DNA from: DASRVA01 sp050732875
GTDB lineage: Bacteria > Gemmatimonadota > Gemmatimonadetes > JACCXV01 > JAHWKZ01
Reading direction: 5' to 3'
Length of the DNA: 64,000 nt
Assembly (NCBI GenBank): GCA_050732875.1
Contig: JBOHRQ010000004.1
Coordinates: 1-64,000, forward strand
Under the pieces are notes generated by a model that saw nothing but the letters and a program-made list of their open reading frames with translations, did no database searches and was not told the origin of the DNA. Both the position numbers and the translations under genes were made by a program. How positions within the stretch are numbered: position 1 is the stretch's first letter; every line of letters begins with the position of its first letter. Positions 16,554 through 25,550 of this stretch are shown piece by piece.

Positions 16554-16663
16554 ACGGCAAATCTACCGCGCCCCTTCGCCTTCCCCAAGCGGCGCGGGAA
16601 GCCCGCTGGAAGCCAGAAGGCCGCCGGAAGCCGCCCGCGACGGGCGAAATCGAGACGCACGAC

Positions 16664-18028
16664 CTACAGGAATTCGAACCGGTACCGCCCCAGCACCCTC
16701 TCCGCCACCCGCCTCCCGAGGTCGAACGCTCGATCCACCGCCTGCGGCGTGAACGCCAGCGGGTCGAGCCGCCTCAGGAGCCTGCTCTCCACCGCCACGT
16801 CGGGATCCGGGGTGACGCGGATCCGGACGTGATCGACCCAGGCGATTCTCTTGAAGGTCTGGTGCAGCTCCGCGACGGCCTGCTCGCCACACCCCGACCG
16901 CTCGAGGATCTCCCGCGCCTCCTCGAACAGATGCCGGTAGATCGCGTGCGTACGTGCGGCGCTGTCCTGCTTGGCGTCCCGGCTCTGGGTCGCCTTCTGG
17001 GCGTGCAGCTCGGGAAAACCCTTTCCGGCCAGCGATCCCATGGAGTGCAGGAACTTGTAGGGCGTGCTGATCGACGACACGAACACCAGATCGGCCCCGG
17101 CCTCCTCCGCCACGTTGGTCGTGAACGCGTCCCTGTCCTCGCCGTCGATGACGACGGGCGTGTAGTGGCCGAGCCGGTAGGGCCGATCGTCGGTCGTCCG
17201 GAGATCCACCGGCGCGTAGAACGGGTACGCCGCCATCGAGCCCGCGGCGGCCCGCGCCATCGGCACGCCGCGGACGTAGACGGTCGTGTTCCGGGCCCAG
17301 GGATCGGCGCGGAACGGCGCCAGGTCGGGATGCTCCGGGGCGACCCCGGCGGCCACGAAGTCGTGGAAGATCTTGTAGCCCTCCGACCCCAGGATCCGGT
17401 GGATGGCCTCGGCGTGGACCGGCTGCTCGCGGAAGAGCTTGAGGATCGGCGACTCGTGCTCGCCCAGCACGTAGGTCACGGGGTGATTGAGATCCACGGC
17501 CAGGATGGCGGCCTCGGTGCGCAGCTCCGCCCAGTTCCGCCCGCGCAGGATCTCCTCCTGCAGGTAGGTCGCGATGGGTTCGATCGACCACAAGGGGAAG
17601 AGGGCGTTCAGGGTGGACTCGGCGGCCCATGCCTTCCAGGTCCGGCGGGTCTTCCACGATGGCTTGACCCCATCCTGCACGTAATCCCAGAGCTTCCGGG
17701 CGAGCCCTTTCCCCTGCCCCAGGTAGCGGGCCTGGAAGGCGGCGACCTGCGCCGCCTCACCCTCGATGGTTCCGGCGAGCTCCCGCCGGTCGACCCCCGC
17801 GCAGGCGGTGACGACGAAGAAGGCCCCCGCCGACGATCCGACCGCGAGGTCGATGCCCGGGGGGCCCGTCTGGCGCGGGTCGCCGGGCTCGCGGAAGCCC
17901 GATCGCAACCGGAATCCGCGTTCCTGGAGGACCTCCAGGACGCCGAAGTGGTAGGCCACCGCCGGGACGAAGCCGCCCAGGAACTTGGCCGCGATCCGGC
18001 GCGGCCGGTCGATCCGGACCGGCTCCAT
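16664..18028 (-). CDS. Patatin-like acyl hydrolase with divergent motifs
   Basis: A 454-residue patatin-like protein, a family of serine lipases/phospholipases. The nucleophile elbow is VGSSAGAFF (GxSxG) and the glycine-rich oxyanion region is LGGFVPAVAYHFGVLEVL, less glycine-rich than in classical members. The catalytic aspartate could be in VVIDGED, where the usual DG-small residue is DGE. The middle holds about 200 extra residues, larger than a minimal patatin domain. The ATG at 18028 is chosen because the longer frame to 18142 overlaps the start of the divergent methyltransferase gene. Substrate unknown. Confidence 0.8.
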   Translation of the reverse strand: MEPVRIDRPRRIAAKFLGGFVPAVAYHFGVLEVLQERGFRLRSGFREPGDPRQTGPPGIDLAVGSSAGAFFVVTACAGVDRRELAGTIEGEAAQVAAFQARYLGQGKGLARKLWDYVQDGVKPSWKTRRTWKAWAAESTLNALFPLWSIEPIATYLQEEILRGRNWAELRTEAAILAVDLNHPVTYVLGEHESPILKLFREQPVHAEAIHRILGSEGYKIFHDFVAAGVAPEHPDLAPFRADPWARNTTVYVRGVPMARAAAGSMAAYPFYAPVDLRTTDDRPYRLGHYTPVVIDGEDRDAFTTNVAEEAGADLVFVSSISTPYKFLHSMGSLAGKGFPELHAQKATQSRDAKQDSAARTHAIYRHLFEEAREILERSGCGEQAVAELHQTFKRIAWVDHVRIRVTPDPDVAVESRLLRRLDPLAFTPQAVDRAFDLGRRVAERVLGRYRFEFL

Positions 18029-18133
18029 GCTCGTCGGGCGTCCCCGGGATCGAGGTGATTTCGCTTGATGGTCCACGACGCGGCGCGGTAGCTTAGTCGG
18101 CCACACAGGCAACCGCCATTCCGAGGAGGTGCG

Positions 18134-18922
18134 ATGCGCCATCGTTCGCCGTTCGCCATGGCCCTGCTGCTTTGCGCCGCGCTGGCGTGCCAGCGGGGCG
18201 AGCCGCGCGAGTCACCCCCTGAAGCCGCTGATACGACCGGGCTCGCCGAGGCCGGATCGTCCGCCGAGCCCGTCGGTGACGATCATCAGGAAGAGATCCC
18301 CACCCGCTCCGCGGAGGTCGCGCGCGACGAGGGGTCGAAGCCCCAGCAGCTCATGGATGTCGCCGGCATCGGTCCCGGAGACCGAGTGGCCGACATCGTC
18401 GCCGGCAGCGGCTACTTCACCTATCTGCTGAGCGAGCGGGTCGGCCCCGAGGGGCGGGTCTTCGCGCAGGGGTACAGCCCGGGGCTTCAGGCTCGGGTCG
18501 AGCAGGGCGATCTCGCCGACGCCGGCAACGTGGTCCTGGTGGATTCACTGAGCCAGCTCCCCACCGGCGAGCTGGACGCCGCGCTCATCGTCCGCGCCTA
18601 CCACCTGTTCGAGAATCCGTCGGAGCTCATGGCCGCGCTGCGACGCTCCCTGGCCCCCGACGGCAAGGCGGCCGTCGTCGAGGTGCGGCTGGGGCAGGAG
18701 CGCGGCCACGACATGGAGACCCATCGCATGGGCGAGCAGACGGTGATCGGGGAGTTCCGCGAGGGCGGCTTCGAGCTCGCGGAATCGAGCGACATCCTCC
18801 GCAACCCCGAGGACGACCACACCGGCTTCTGGGAGGAGCGCCGACATCTCACGGATCGCATGCTGCTGGTCTTCTCGCCGTCGGCGGAAGCGCCCACGGG
18901 CGCGACCGCCAGCGGCCCCTAG
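18134..18922 (+). CDS. Lipoprotein-anchored methyltransferase-like protein
   Basis: A 262-residue protein with a lipoprotein signal peptide (FAMALLLCAALAC) and a low-complexity acidic linker. A class I SAM-dependent methyltransferase fold follows: VAGIGPGDRVADIVAGSGYFTYLLSERVG is motif I in two halves (shown here as a region), then LIVRAYHLFENPSELMA. The export signal is odd because SAM is not expected outside the cytoplasm. Predicted secreted methyltransferases of this kind are known in other Gram-negatives, with function unproven. A GAGGAGG ribosome site precedes the ATG at 18134. Confidence 0.82.
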   Translation: MRHRSPFAMALLLCAALACQRGEPRESPPEAADTTGLAEAGSSAEPVGDDHQEEIPTRSAEVARDEGSKPQQLMDVAGIGPGDRVADIVAGSGYFTYLLSERVGPEGRVFAQGYSPGLQARVEQGDLADAGNVVLVDSLSQLPTGELDAALIVRAYHLFENPSELMAALRRSLAPDGKAAVVEVRLGQERGHDMETHRMGEQTVIGEFREGGFELAESSDILRNPEDDHTGFWEERRHLTDRMLLVFSPSAEAPTGATASGP

Positions 18923-18958
18923 CGGGGGCGTCGAAAAAGAACGACCCGCCACGACTTT

Positions 18959-19924
18959 TCAAAGACCTGCCAGGACATCATCGGCGGAGCCAGGCCCGCC
19001 GCGGGTCCCCAGATCCGCCGGAGGCTTCCCGGCCCCCAGGATGGTGGCGATCTCCCCCGCGTGCCGGTTCACGAAGGCGCCGTAGGCGTTCACCTGGGGC
19101 GGCTGGACTAATCGGCCGTGCGCCCGCCGCGCGGCATTCTCCTCGGCCAGCCGGCGCGCCCGCACAGCCGGCGAGCCGAGCTGGTAGAGGGTCGCCAGCA
19201 CCCCTGGATTGCCGCGGATGTCGAACCGCGCAAGATCGCGATAGGCGGCCTGCGCTTCGGCGATCAGGGCCGCCGCGTACTCGAGGTTTCCCGGCACCGA
19301 CGTGACCGCATCGAGGACCTGCTTGATGTTCCGTGGCGAGCGCTCCAGCCGTTCGGCCACGACGGGCTCATACTGAAGCGCCAGCCGGAACGAAACCTGG
19401 GCCGGCCCGAGCGTCCACAGATACGGATTCCGGATCCCTCGCTGGGGACCCGGCACGGCGTCGTGGTAGGCCCGTTCCTGCTCGTCGACCCAGCGCTCGA
19501 GATCGTCTTCCGGGAGCGACCCCAGCACGGCGCGGAAGAGCTCTTCGCCCAGCGCGTCCACGCGTCCCGTGAGGAGCGTCCTCTCGGCCGCCACCACTCC
19601 GCCCAGCGCGACGGGGGAGACCTCGAATTCGGTCGCCACGCGACGCACCGTCTCGCGCTGGGCGGCGAGCCAGCTCCGCGCCTCGGCGGACAGGGGCGTG
19701 TCGGCCTGGCGTCGGGCCTCCGGGGAGAGGGCTTCCCAGCCCGGGTTCCCGTTGACCACGAGCACGCCACCGCTTCGCGCCACCAGCTCCGACCTCTCTG
19801 GATCGTTCGCCGGCGGATCGTCCACCGTCCCGCCTCGCCAGGACCAGAGAAGGACCCCCGCCAGGGCCACCACCGCCAGGCCGGCCACGACGGCCGGCCG
19901 GCCGGCTCCGGCACCCCCGGTCAA
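18959..19924 (-). CDS. Membrane-anchored protein of unknown function (lysozyme-like helical domain suspected)
   Basis: A 321-residue protein with one N-terminal transmembrane helix (VVAGLAVVALAGVLLWSW) and a helical extracytoplasmic domain. Stretches such as FEVSPVALGGVVAAERTLL, LGPAQVSFRLALQ and NPGVLATLYQLGS resemble the layout of transglycosylase-like or DUF1402-like proteins, with a glutamate early in the domain. This is a weak guess. The start is a TTG overlapping the stop of endonuclease IV by TTGA; GTG codons within the transmembrane helix are less likely. It converges on the methyltransferase gene. Confidence 0.55.
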   Translation of the reverse strand: MTGGAGAGRPAVVAGLAVVALAGVLLWSWRGGTVDDPPANDPERSELVARSGGVLVVNGNPGWEALSPEARRQADTPLSAEARSWLAAQRETVRRVATEFEVSPVALGGVVAAERTLLTGRVDALGEELFRAVLGSLPEDDLERWVDEQERAYHDAVPGPQRGIRNPYLWTLGPAQVSFRLALQYEPVVAERLERSPRNIKQVLDAVTSVPGNLEYAAALIAEAQAAYRDLARFDIRGNPGVLATLYQLGSPAVRARRLAEENAARRAHGRLVQPPQVNAYGAFVNRHAGEIATILGAGKPPADLGTRGGPGSADDVLAGL

Positions 19925-20766
19925 GCGGCCCCGGCCAGCCGGCGCAGTCGCGAGAGGTTCACGCGATCCATGTCACCCTCCTTGGGGGTCTCGATGACCT
20001 TGGGGATCCGCGCCAGACGCCTGTCGCGCATGATGAGCCCGAAGGCGGTCTCCCCGATCTCACCTTCGCCGATATGGGCGTGCCGGTCGACTCGGCTGCC
20101 GCAGGGCTTCCGGCTGTCGTTCAGGTGGATCGCCTCCAAAAGGTCCATCCCGAGAATCTCGTCGAACGCCTTCATCGTCGATCTGTATCCCTCCTTCGTG
20201 GAGAGATCGTAGCCGGCGGCGAAGACGTGGCAGGTGTCGAGGCAGATGCCCAGCCGGTCCGCCTGTCGGACGCGCTCCAGAATCCCGGCGAGCTGCTCGA
20301 ACCGGTAGCCGACGTTGGCGCCCTGTCCCGCGGTCGTCTCCAGCAGGATCCGAGCCGCCGGATCCGGCACCTCGTCCAGCACCACGTCAAGCGATCCGGC
20401 CACTCGGCCGAGCACGGCTTCCTCGTCGGCGTCCACGTCGCCGACCGGGTGGACGACCAGACCGTCCAGGCCGAGGCGCAGGCAGGTGGAGAGCTCCTGG
20501 ACGAGCGCGGCGCGGGATTTCCCGAGGATCGTGCGGTCCCGGCTCCCCAGCCGGGTCAGGTAGATGTCGTGCGCCAGGCAGGTCTCGCTTTCCGACCCCT
20601 CCCAGGCGTCCGCGAACCGTTCCGCGTCTTCGTCCGAGAGATCCCGCCCACGCCACTGGCGCGGGCTCGAGATGAAGATCTGGATGGCGGTACATTCCAG
20701 CTCCGCTCCGCGCGCGAACGCCGTGTGGAGGCCGCCGGCGGTGGACATGTGGGCTCCCAGGCGCAT
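19921..20766 (-). CDS. nfo: Endonuclease IV (AP endonuclease)
   Basis: A 281-residue TIM-barrel zinc enzyme that cuts DNA at abasic sites in base excision repair. The start MRLGAHMSTAGGLHTAF matches the family. Metal-binding signatures are LLETTAGQGANVGYRFEQL, GICLDTCHVFAAGYD and LNDSRKPCGSRVDRHAHIGE. Length is normal for the family. It is translationally coupled to the downstream membrane-anchored gene (TTGA overlap). Confidence 0.97.
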   Translation of the reverse strand: MRLGAHMSTAGGLHTAFARGAELECTAIQIFISSPRQWRGRDLSDEDAERFADAWEGSESETCLAHDIYLTRLGSRDRTILGKSRAALVQELSTCLRLGLDGLVVHPVGDVDADEEAVLGRVAGSLDVVLDEVPDPAARILLETTAGQGANVGYRFEQLAGILERVRQADRLGICLDTCHVFAAGYDLSTKEGYRSTMKAFDEILGMDLLEAIHLNDSRKPCGSRVDRHAHIGEGEIGETAFGLIMRDRRLARIPKVIETPKEGDMDRVNLSRLRRLAGAA

Positions 20767-20843
20767 CCTGCGATTCTACGCCTGGCCGCCGACGGCTGAC
20801 CACCGGAACACGGTTCGCCGGCATCCGATAACAAAAGCGCCCA

Positions 20844-20887
20844 CCCCGCGAAACACGGCCAGCGGAACCTCTCCTGGCCGCGTGGGG
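20844..20887 (+). promoter_or_regulatory. Hairpin in the leader region of the DUF4139 gene
   Basis: CGGCCAG (20856-20862) pairs with CTGGCCG (20874-20880), and the flanking CCCC and GGGG can extend the stem. It lies about 60 bases before the ATG at 20949. With no T-run it is more likely an mRNA leader element, or a bidirectional end signal, than a simple terminator. Confidence 0.35.
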
Positions 20888-20948
20888 TTACCTTTGCGCG
20901 GGTCCCGCACCGATCGACCGACCAACGACGCCGAAAGGATGGCTTCTC

Positions 20949-22337
20949 ATGCCGACACCGGTGGTCCGCGCGCTCCTGGCGATCACGGTCCTCTGGGCCG
21001 CCGCGCTCCCGGCTCCCACGGAGACCGCCCACGCCCAGACGCCAGTCACGCCGGCCGATCGGACGAGCCTGGGATTGACCGTCTACTCGGGCTTCGCCCA
21101 GATCCGTGACACGCGCTCGGTCGCAGGTGGAGGAGAGATCGTGTGGACGGGCTTTCCGTCCTCCATAGATCCGGGCACCATCCTCCTGGCCCGCGACGGG
21201 GAGCGGGTGACCCCGGACGTCCTCGGCGTCACGAGCGCGAGTGCGATCGAGCCGCGGACGCTCTACGCCGCCCATCTCGGCCAATCCGTCGTCCTGGTGG
21301 CCGCAGATGGCCGGGAGATCGGCGCCGAGATCGTCTCGGAGGCGCCCGTCTTCCGGGCCGGCGATCGGCTGATCCTCGACTGGCAGGGACACGTCGAGCT
21401 CCCCACCGACGGGATGGGCCCCATCGAGCGCGGAATCCGCTGGCGCGGCACAGGGGCCGGAGACAGTCCCCTCACGATGAGCTATCTCGCGGACGGCCTC
21501 GCCTGGTCGGCCGATTACACGGCCATCCTCGACCAGGGCGGGCCGATCGAGCTGACGGGGAGCGTCACGATCGACAACCGGACCGACCTCGCCTACCCCG
21601 ACGCCCGGATCCAGCTCGTGGCCGGCGACGTGCGGCGCGGGGTTGGGGGGCCACCCGAACCACGCTTCGCGATCGCCGAGGCGCGGGTCGCCGATGCGCC
21701 CGCCGTTCCCGAGCGCGAAGCGCTGGGCGACGTCCACCTTTACACGCTACCCGAGCCAGTAACGCTCGGAGCGGAAGAGACCGTCCGGACCCCGCTTTTC
21801 CGCGACGCCACCGTCGACGTCGAGCGCGAGTACGTGCTCCAGGGCCAGCGGTTCTGGTATCAATCCGAGCACCCCGGCTTTCCGCCACGGGAGAACCCCG
21901 AGGTCTGGCTTCACTTCCGCAACCAGGGTCTCGCGGGCGCCGGGGAGCCGCTCCCCGGGGGCCTTCTGCACGTCTATCGTCGCGACGACCGCGGCGCGCT
22001 CCAGTTCGCCGGGGACGGATCGATCCCCGACACGCCCGACGGCGAGCGGATCGACGTCGTGATCGGAAGCGCCTTCGACCTGGTGGCCGAGCGGGTCCAG
22101 ACCGACTTCCGGCAGCTCGACTCCCGGACCCACGAGTCCGCCTGGCGCATCACGATCCGCAACCGCTCGGCCGAGGATCGCACGGTCCAGGTCTACGAGC
22201 CCCTCTCCGGCGACGCCACGATCGTCGAGGAGAGCCAGTCCCACGACCGCATCGACGCCAACACCCTGCGTTGGTCCGTCCCGGTCGAGTCGGGCGGGGA
22301 GAGCACGCTGACGTACCGGGTCCGCACCACGTTCTGA
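20949..22337 (+). CDS. Secreted DUF4139 domain protein
   Basis: A 462-residue exported protein with a signal peptide ending near TETAHAQ. The body is beta-rich and fits the DUF4139 family: LTVYSGFAQIRDTRSV at the start, and TMSYLADGLAWSADYTAIL, ELTGSVTIDNRTDLAYPDAR and SAWRITIRNRSAEDRTVQV later. Family function is unknown; members often sit in envelopes. It stands alone between endonuclease IV and the permease pair, with a structured element after its stop. Confidence 0.85.
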   Translation: MPTPVVRALLAITVLWAAALPAPTETAHAQTPVTPADRTSLGLTVYSGFAQIRDTRSVAGGGEIVWTGFPSSIDPGTILLARDGERVTPDVLGVTSASAIEPRTLYAAHLGQSVVLVAADGREIGAEIVSEAPVFRAGDRLILDWQGHVELPTDGMGPIERGIRWRGTGAGDSPLTMSYLADGLAWSADYTAILDQGGPIELTGSVTIDNRTDLAYPDARIQLVAGDVRRGVGGPPEPRFAIAEARVADAPAVPEREALGDVHLYTLPEPVTLGAEETVRTPLFRDATVDVEREYVLQGQRFWYQSEHPGFPPRENPEVWLHFRNQGLAGAGEPLPGGLLHVYRRDDRGALQFAGDGSIPDTPDGERIDVVIGSAFDLVAERVQTDFRQLDSRTHESAWRITIRNRSAEDRTVQVYEPLSGDATIVEESQSHDRIDANTLRWSVPVESGGESTLTYRVRTTF

Positions 22338-22368
22338 GGTGAGAGAGGATCGCGCTCGCGAATGATCG

Positions 22369-22494
22369 AGGTCGGGATCGGGCACTCCGTACGCGGCCGT
22401 TGCGCAGGAGGGAGCCGAGACCCCGCAGGCGCGAAGCGCCGAGGAGGCTCGGCGACCGGGCGCCGGCCGCGGTAGGAGTGCCCGATCCCGACCT
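22369..22494. repeat. 126-base nested hairpin element between two genes
   Basis: A perfect 20-base terminal inverted repeat (AGGTCGGGATCGGGCACTCC from 22369; complement ending at 22494) encloses further nested stems. These are CGCGGCCG/CGGCCGCG (22392-22399 with 22464-22471), GCCGAG/CTCGGC (22414-22419 with 22448-22453) and an inner GGCGC-GAA-GCGCC hairpin (22428-22440). The whole can fold into one long imperfect stem as RNA or as a DNA cruciform. It carries no open frame of note. It could be a REPIN/MITE-like repeat, a structured RNA or an operon-end signal. Confidence 0.85.
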
Positions 22495-22531
22495 ATTGAA
22501 CATGCGAGGGAATGCGATAGTCTCTTAGCCC

Positions 22532-23755
22532 ATGAACTTCTGGGAAGCCCTAACGTCCGCCATGTGGTCCCTCCGCGCCCACAAGCTGCGCTCCTTCCTG
22601 ACCCTCCTCGGCATCATCGTCGCGGTGACCTCGATCATCGCCGTCGTGACCGTCATCCAGGGCTTGAACTCCAAGGTCACCGAGCTCGTGACCGGGCGCG
22701 GCGCCGACGTCTTTATCCTCGACCGGATCGGGACCAGCGAGGCTTTCAGCGCCCAGGCCATGATCGAGGCGATGAGGAGGCCCGAGCTCACGGCCGAGGA
22801 CGCCGAGGCCCTGACCCGCGACGGGCGGAACCTCCTCTACGTCGCCGCCGAGGCGGACCAGCGCGAGGACGTCTGGGGCGGGAGCCGCCGGGTCGAGGAC
22901 ATGGACATCCGCGGCGTCGGGCCGGAATACCCGTCCCTCTCGACCTACGACATCGCCCGCGGCCGGCAGCTGACCCCGCTCGAGATCGAGCGCGGCCGGG
23001 CGGTCGCCGTGATCGGCGACGACGTCGCCGAGGAGCTCTTTCCGACCGCCGATCCGCTCGGCGAAACCGTCCGCGTTCGCGGACGCCACTTCACGATCGT
23101 AGGGATCGCCGAGCCCCAGGGGACCACGTTCGGCGTGACACAGGACGATTTCGTCGTCATCTCGTTGGACACCTGGCAGAAGATCTTCGATGCCCGGGCC
23201 AACGTGGACATCTCGATCAAGGCCGCCGACCCGAACGATGTCCAGGCGGCGATCGACGAGACCCGGATGCTCATGCGGATCCGCCACAAGCTGCGGCCCT
23301 CCGAGCCCGACGACTTCGGCTTCGCCACCACGCAGGATTTCCTCGAGCTCTATCAGAGGGTCACGACCGGAGTCTACTCGGCGCTCGTCGGACTCGTCGC
23401 CATCTCGCTCGTCGTCGGCGGGATCGTCGTCATGAACATCATGCTGGTCGCGGTCACCGAGCGGACGCGCGAGATCGGGATCCGCAAGGCCTTGGGCGCG
23501 CGGCGCCGGGACGTCCTGCGTCAGTTCCTGACCGAGGCCGTCATCCTGTCCGCGATCGGCGGCCTGATCGGGGTCGCCTTGGGCTTCGCGCTCGCCATCA
23601 TCGTGTCGCAGCTGACACCGCTCCCCTACTCCCTGACGTGGTGGTCGATCGCGCTCGGAATCGGCGTCTCGTCGCTGGTCGGGATCGCCTTCGGGATCTA
23701 CCCGGCCGCGAAGGCGGCACGGCTGGATCCGATCGTGGCCCTCAGGTTCGAGTGA
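22532..23755 (+). CDS. MacB/FtsX-like ABC transporter permease, first of two
   Basis: A 407-residue permease of the MacB type. The first transmembrane helix is in RSFLTLLGIIVAVTSIIAVVTVIQG, a large MacB periplasmic domain follows, and three C-terminal helices begin with VVGGIVVMNIMLVAVTERTREIGIRKALGARR, a family hallmark. Such proteins work with a cytoplasmic ATPase in mechanotransmission or export. No ATPase or membrane-fusion gene is in the window. Seven bases separate it from a second, similar permease, so the pair could form a heterodimer. Confidence 0.92.
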   Translation: MNFWEALTSAMWSLRAHKLRSFLTLLGIIVAVTSIIAVVTVIQGLNSKVTELVTGRGADVFILDRIGTSEAFSAQAMIEAMRRPELTAEDAEALTRDGRNLLYVAAEADQREDVWGGSRRVEDMDIRGVGPEYPSLSTYDIARGRQLTPLEIERGRAVAVIGDDVAEELFPTADPLGETVRVRGRHFTIVGIAEPQGTTFGVTQDDFVVISLDTWQKIFDARANVDISIKAADPNDVQAAIDETRMLMRIRHKLRPSEPDDFGFATTQDFLELYQRVTTGVYSALVGLVAISLVVGGIVVMNIMLVAVTERTREIGIRKALGARRRDVLRQFLTEAVILSAIGGLIGVALGFALAIIVSQLTPLPYSLTWWSIALGIGVSSLVGIAFGIYPAAKAARLDPIVALRFE

Positions 23756-23762
23756 GGCGTCC

Positions 23763-25043
<1,281 letters not shown>

Positions 25044-25061
25044 AGCCTCGTCCACCCTCCC

Positions 25062-25550
25062 TCACCTGAGCTCCACTTCCTCCAGCCGAATCCCCTCTTC
25101 GGCCGCCGCGCGGCGGAGGTGATTGGCGCTGTCGATGACCGCGTTGTGGGCGCGGACGAGACCGGCGTAGACCTCGTAGACCGACTGCACCTGGGCGAGC
25201 GCTCCGTTGTGCGCGGCGGCAGTCTCGTTCTGCGCTTCGATCGCGCTCAGGTAGGCGAGGTGCTGAGGCCGCGGAAGCCGGCCGTCGACCGCGCGACGCT
25301 CGAACGTCGCGAGGCTGCCCTCCAGGCTGTCCAGCCGGGCGCGGTGCGCCGCTACCTCTCGTCGGCCCTCGACGAGCTCGGCCTCGAGGGAGTCGATGCG
25401 CGACTTTTCGGCGCGCAGACGGTCGGTGATCCCGGCCCAGGCCTCTCGCTGCGGGGCCGTGGCACGATACCGATAGAGCCGCCAACCGAGAGTTCCGAGG
25501 ACGAGGAGGGAGGTGAGCAGAAGGAAGCCGACGACGTACCGGCGGCTCAC
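25062..25550 (-). CDS. Small membrane-anchored coiled-coil protein coupled to the cyclase-like regulator
   Basis: A 162-residue protein with one N-terminal transmembrane helix (VVGFLLLTSLLVLGTLGWRL) and a long helical, heptad-rich region (LRAEKSRIDSLEAELVEGRR and onwards) that should form an extracytoplasmic coiled coil. No enzymatic motif is seen. Its GTG start overlaps the stop of the large cyclase/ATPase gene by GTGA, so the two are translated together and may act together, for example as a sensor arm. Function unknown. Confidence 0.65.
   Translation of the reverse strand: MSRRYVVGFLLLTSLLVLGTLGWRLYRYRATAPQREAWAGITDRLRAEKSRIDSLEAELVEGRREVAAHRARLDSLEGSLATFERRAVDGRLPRPQHLAYLSAIEAQNETAAAHNGALAQVQSVYEVYAGLVRAHNAVIDSANHLRRAAAEEGIRLEEVELR

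Noticed and set aside
22369..22494. Hairpin element as a tRNA or a phage attachment site
   Set aside because: It has no tRNA cloverleaf, and no integrase or tRNA is adjacent.
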